Shown: in pieces, positions 59,847-64,000 of the stretch
Numbering within the stretch: position 1 is the first letter of the stretch
Layout of the letters: each line of letters opens with the position of its first letter
Assembly (NCBI GenBank): GCA_916613615.1
Contig: OU744725.1
Span: 9,778,708-9,842,707 of the forward strand
Length of the DNA: 64,000 nucleotides
Direction: 5' to 3'
Source of the DNA: Steromphala cineraria
Lineage: Eukaryota > Mollusca > Gastropoda > Trochida > Trochidae
The notes under the pieces: generated by a model
The model's database searches: none
What the model saw: the letters and a program-made list of their open reading frames with translations, nothing else
Told to the model about the DNA's origin: nothing
Made by a program: the position numbers and the translations under genes

Positions 59847-62800
59847 CATAGGTCAGACAATTTTCACTTTGTTGAAACACTTGTCAGTAGTACCACCATT
59901 AAGAGATTGAAATCATATGGATGGATGGAGAATTTCGAAACGTTAATTGATTTCTTTTTAATGAATACTTTGCATAATTATATTTCAATAATGATTGTTC
60001 AAATGAAAAAAACCAATATCACGTTATGCAACCCAGCCAAGTTACACTTGTTGGAGAACGCCATTGTTTGGTTTCCTCAAATCTAATGATACGTCTGGGT
60101 ATTGAACTTCGACTTGAAATGAAATTCCTCTGAAGTCTCTATTGCAATCATTCTTTCGGGATTTGATTTGCTTGATTTGATCTAACATTGACGTCATTAA
60201 GACAACGGTCACACAATAGAATCATTATCGTTTTTGGTTGTAATTACATTTCCAAAATAGTGGCAAGACATTCTGGTCGTTCTGATAATTTAGTTTAAAG
60301 TAATGCAAGCTGTCTGACATATACCTTTGCTTAAAAAATCGTTTTAGACTATTCATCAGTTAACCTTGTCTTATATATTGTCTTGCAAATACAGCTTAAT
60401 GCTTTTTACCTCATTTATCTTTTCTTTTAAATCGTCTTAATATTCAACCTAAACATATTGAATACTTTTCGTTTAAAAAAAGTCCTAAATGGAAAATGGC
60501 TTTGTGAATTATTTATACATCCAACTTATATATCAAAAGGATTTATGTGTGTTCATAAACGATCCTTTTTACTTGCATGTTTCCGATCTTCGGTTTTTTG
60601 AAAGACTGGTAAATAATGATTAATAAGCAATGTCATCTGATGAAATAAGTTGATTTCAGTCCTTTCTAAACACCTAGGACGTCAAGCTATGAGTACACTT
60701 ACTACCTTAGTTGTCATACTTGTGTAAGAATAAAACTGTTTTCGATATTGACCTGTTTCTGTTAATAAATCAACCTCATTATGTTTATGGTATGCATGGA
60801 TTAGAAAATAAAGTGTATTACATTTCAGCTGTACATATAAATGGGAACGCATTACGTTTAATCGTGTGCCATAAATAAAGGAATAAATTTCCAAATTTCA
60901 CTACAAAGTAATATTCTTAAGTCAGGTAATCTAAAAGTACTAAAAGATAATAGGATATAAGAAATCTATCATTTCAACAAATTATATAGCTTTAAATGTT
61001 CATTGTTCATTTGGGAAATTAAAAAAAAGAAAGAACTTCTTCAACAGTAAGAGTTGATTATGTCTCTTGTGTATAGTCTCACATTTAAGCGCTAATGATG
61101 ATTGTAAATAACTGTCAAAAGCCAAAAATCACTTTTAATTTAAAGTGTAATTTCTTTGTCATTTCCCAAATATGTTCATTTGCATTATGCAATTTCGGCA
61201 ATCGATGTTAAGATCATTCAATAGATGATGTAGACAAAAGTCGTGATAAACAATGGTTATTAACATCAATGTTCCTATTGTTTCAAGGTATGTCAAACCA
61301 CATTTTATTTATTTGCATTCTTCATACTTTTAACGAATTTGTTAGAATAATCCTTCTTAACAGAAAGAACTATTCAAGTAAATCAATGTAATTGAAATAT
61401 AATTTGTAAAGTTATGATGGCATGGTTCTAGGGTAAATTAAACAGTGTAGGATAAAAGTCAAAACTTAAACACTTGATCTTAATGTGAATTTTCCAATTA
61501 CGCAAACTCTTGTCAGTCCAAGATACAAATTGCACTGTTGTACCAACAGAAAAGGCCGACTTTGGAAATTATTTGTTTTATGTAACTAAAGAAATATTTC
61601 CTACAATGCTTATGATACAATACTAACATTATGTGTAACTCTAACATTATGCTGAAGTTACGATAAAAATTGTATTATGTTTTCCTTTGCCCCTCAATTG
61701 ATATTGATAATATAGACGTTTAATTTAATTACCATTTAATTGTCTTTTAGCCCACATCATTACTTTGGGCCCCAATGATCGAAGTTTTCCACAATGACTA
61801 TACTATAAAGTCACCTTTGAGAGCTATTATAAATGTTTTCTTGTTCGTTAGCACCATAAATATTTTGATCTTTTCATATTTGCTATCAAAAGGTCATATA
61901 TATATCTGTTGCAACTCTTCTAACCCTTGTTATTTACAAAAGCAACACATCGAAATAATCTATTTTGTTTTGTATTTGTCATAAAATTATTGACAGGAAA
62001 TACAATTGAAGAATAAAGACACCACAATGATTGAAGAACCATAACAGGAAAGTAGAATGTAATATGACCTTTATAAAACCACTTGATGAAAGTTGTTTTA
62101 AAGGATATATCTCAGGAAACTGAACAGAACTGATTTTAAAATAATACCTTTGAAGAAAACAGTTTCACCACATTTAGTTTATATATATTCCTTGTCATAT
62201 GTATATCTTGATGTTCCACGGATCTGATGTTTGATTTCCGTGAACCCATATGATGACGTGCTTGCATCACACAATGGACCAGTTACTTTGTCTGAAATGG
62301 TACAAAGACCTCCTGGTAATACTTACATCTTAGACATTTCAAAGGGATTTACATGTATTTATGTTCTAAAATATCTTATTGTTTAACAATGGCACATTAC
62401 ATAACGTGTTGACTTGTTTAATGTCTTTGCTATATTCTCAAAAGGTTTTCTTAATGGCTTTTCAAACAGGATTTACAATTGTAATCTTTGAATTGCCCAT
62501 TGAATCCATTGAATTGTCACGTATAGTCCAGATATAATACTCATGTTTTTATTTTTGGTCATGTCAACAATTTGATATTAATCAATATTTTAACTTGAAT
62601 GAGTGATTTAACCTATAACACCGAAAGACATTATTAAGTTAATAGTAATACAAGTTAGTCATTTTAGACAATAATAAATTTGGATATCACCGACCAAACC
62701 CCTTGATGTTCTTGAGGACCCTGTGCTATAATCTTTGCATTGTAATTTCTGTTCATGTTGCATGACATTCTGGAAATAAGAAGTGAAGTGAAATGCTGAA

Positions 62801-63288
62801 AATAGAGGAAATGAAAATGCCCATGTCTGTCAACATAATATGTACAAATATAGAAATGCAAATGTTAATCACTAAAGTACACAACTGTTCGGTACCAGCA
62901 GGTTTTGTCTAATTTGTATTCATTGGCAAGACAGCTTAATGCTTCCTCTCCTTGCTCTTGTTCTTCAGACAGCCTCAGGGAGCATCGGATTATCACGTTA
63001 AGCTTCACATTATATGCACACTGACTGCATACAATATTGCTCAAGGCTCATTTCTAGATATTGCAACTGTAAAATAAATCAATAAGACTCCTAACTGAAC
63101 ACGGAAAAGTATATTTTCTTGTACATGCACATGAAGTCAAATTAGTTGTAAAGTGTAAACTGTCACATTAATGTGCATTTAACTAAATGAATGAGCGCTG
63201 ATTGTGATAACATATGTTTGTTTTATGTTCATGTCGAGCGGCCGCTTGGGAGAGTTATTGATATTCATGACGTTGAACCATTGTTACA
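59847..63288. other. Gene-free DNA
   Basis: No coding region, RNA gene or defined transposon was seen. It contains the modules 61820-61985 and 62890-63010 that match 59145-59250 and 56700-56850. Confidence 0.4.
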
Positions 63289-63378
63289 TGACGTCAAACT
63301 TTTTAATTTGACGTCAATCGAGTGGTGATAAAGTTTATCACCACTTAGTACAGTGACGATAAAGATTATCGGCACTGT
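63289..63378. repeat. Cluster of three consecutive hairpins
   Basis: First: TGACGTCAAA / TTTGACGTCA, 10-base arms, 63289-63316. Second: AGTGGTGATAAA-G-TTTATCACCACT, perfect 12-base arms, 63321-63345. Third: ACAGTGACGATAA / TTATCGGCACTGT, 12 of 13 pairs with a 3-base loop, 63350-63378. The first is built on the TGACGTCA cyclic-AMP-response-type octamer; the second and third share GATAA...TTATC. The function is unknown. Confidence 0.75.
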
Positions 63379-64000
63379 AGCCAGATAGACGGTTTATTTC
63401 ACTGATAAAACAGAGTATCTCACCCTCAATCATATAATAAAAGGGAATATCTAATGAAGGAGGTTCAAACTAAATGTCATACCACAAGTAATTCTGTTCC
63501 TTAACATCTAATGATTTAGATGATGTTTTGTGCAGGATTCATCAGACAGATAAGTTATAGGATCAATCATACTCTAAGAGATATTAGGCCTGAGGAGAAA
63601 ATGGCTAACAAGAAAATACTGTGAATCCAACAAAAGCTTTTAACGCCTGCAGACTTGTCTAATGAGTTAAATGTGTAAAAATAAATGTCAAGCATACACA
63701 AGAACGTGATGGACAATGGGGTCAGTGAAATATTGTTCATTAATCATGTCTAAGAATAAAATGTTTTAATGACCCCATGGCGATTAAGTAGGCAACATGA
63801 GCCTTGCCAGACTAATATATTTTCTATAATTTATTTCAGTTAAATATATCTAGATTTTCAAGAAACAATTTGCTTTGTGTACTTGATATATTGAATATTT
63901 ATGGGTGGTTGGAATATGACAAGCTTTGATCATTTGCACATATGCTCATGGCAGTAAATATAAGAACATTTTAAAGCTTAATCTTCTCTTTACAGTAGAT
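63379..64000. other. Gene-free DNA at the window edge
   Basis: Nothing coding or repetitive was recognised in this last stretch. Confidence 0.4.

Overview
The window is 64 kb of AT-rich (roughly two thirds A+T by eye), gene-poor animal nuclear DNA. Three things support a metazoan source: GT-AG splice signals, a broad set of decayed non-LTR retrotransposons, a Penelope-like relic and several MITE families, and very low coding density. Degenerate tandem units of about 150-180 bp with phrases such as 'gttatggcccttga' (around 33.2-33.6 kb) and 'aaactgcttgaccaatcttc' (around 9.5-9.8 kb) resemble dispersed repeats I associate with bivalve molluscs. A bivalve is therefore my best guess, held at moderate confidence. 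No bacterial-style operon, CRISPR array, rRNA or intact tRNA was seen.

Layout. 0-4.7 kb: mostly featureless, with one plausible 124-bp internal exon (365-488). 4.75-5.33 kb: 3' end of a Penelope-like element carrying a GIY-YIG endonuclease. 5.34-16.1 kb and 16.87-23.19 kb: two diverged direct copies (A and B) of one segment. Copy A holds a 3.4-kb LINE and other insertions that B lacks; B holds a 456-bp TIR element that A lacks. Each copy therefore supplies the empty site of the other's insertion. 24.3-25.4 kb: a 5'-truncated LINE tail with a 14-bp target duplication, then a 356-bp MITE. 26.78-27.55 kb: a minisatellite of 42-bp units, about 19 copies. 27.7-39.8 kb: three more copies (C, D, E) that share a core module with A and B. 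C is interrupted by a Rex1/CR1-like LINE, and part of one module reappears inverted at 39.4-39.8 kb. 40.9-47.9 kb: the best cellular gene, on the minus strand. It has a 280-codon coding exon and probable upstream non-coding exons; a MITE, a Mutator-type MITE and a nested pair of inverted-repeat elements lie inside or beside its introns. 48-64 kb: mostly unannotated DNA with LINE 3' ends, a SINE-like relic, two more copies of the TTAA-flanked MITE, a short diverged duplication and a cluster of three hairpins near 63.3 kb.

There is no multi-gene pathway here. The interest is structural: an old tandem array of at least five diverged non-coding units, dated internally by clean transposon insertions, and several non-autonomous DNA elements whose ends and target duplications can be read to the base. 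The most unusual is a 633-bp element packed with about 29 copies of TTCGT/ACGAA.
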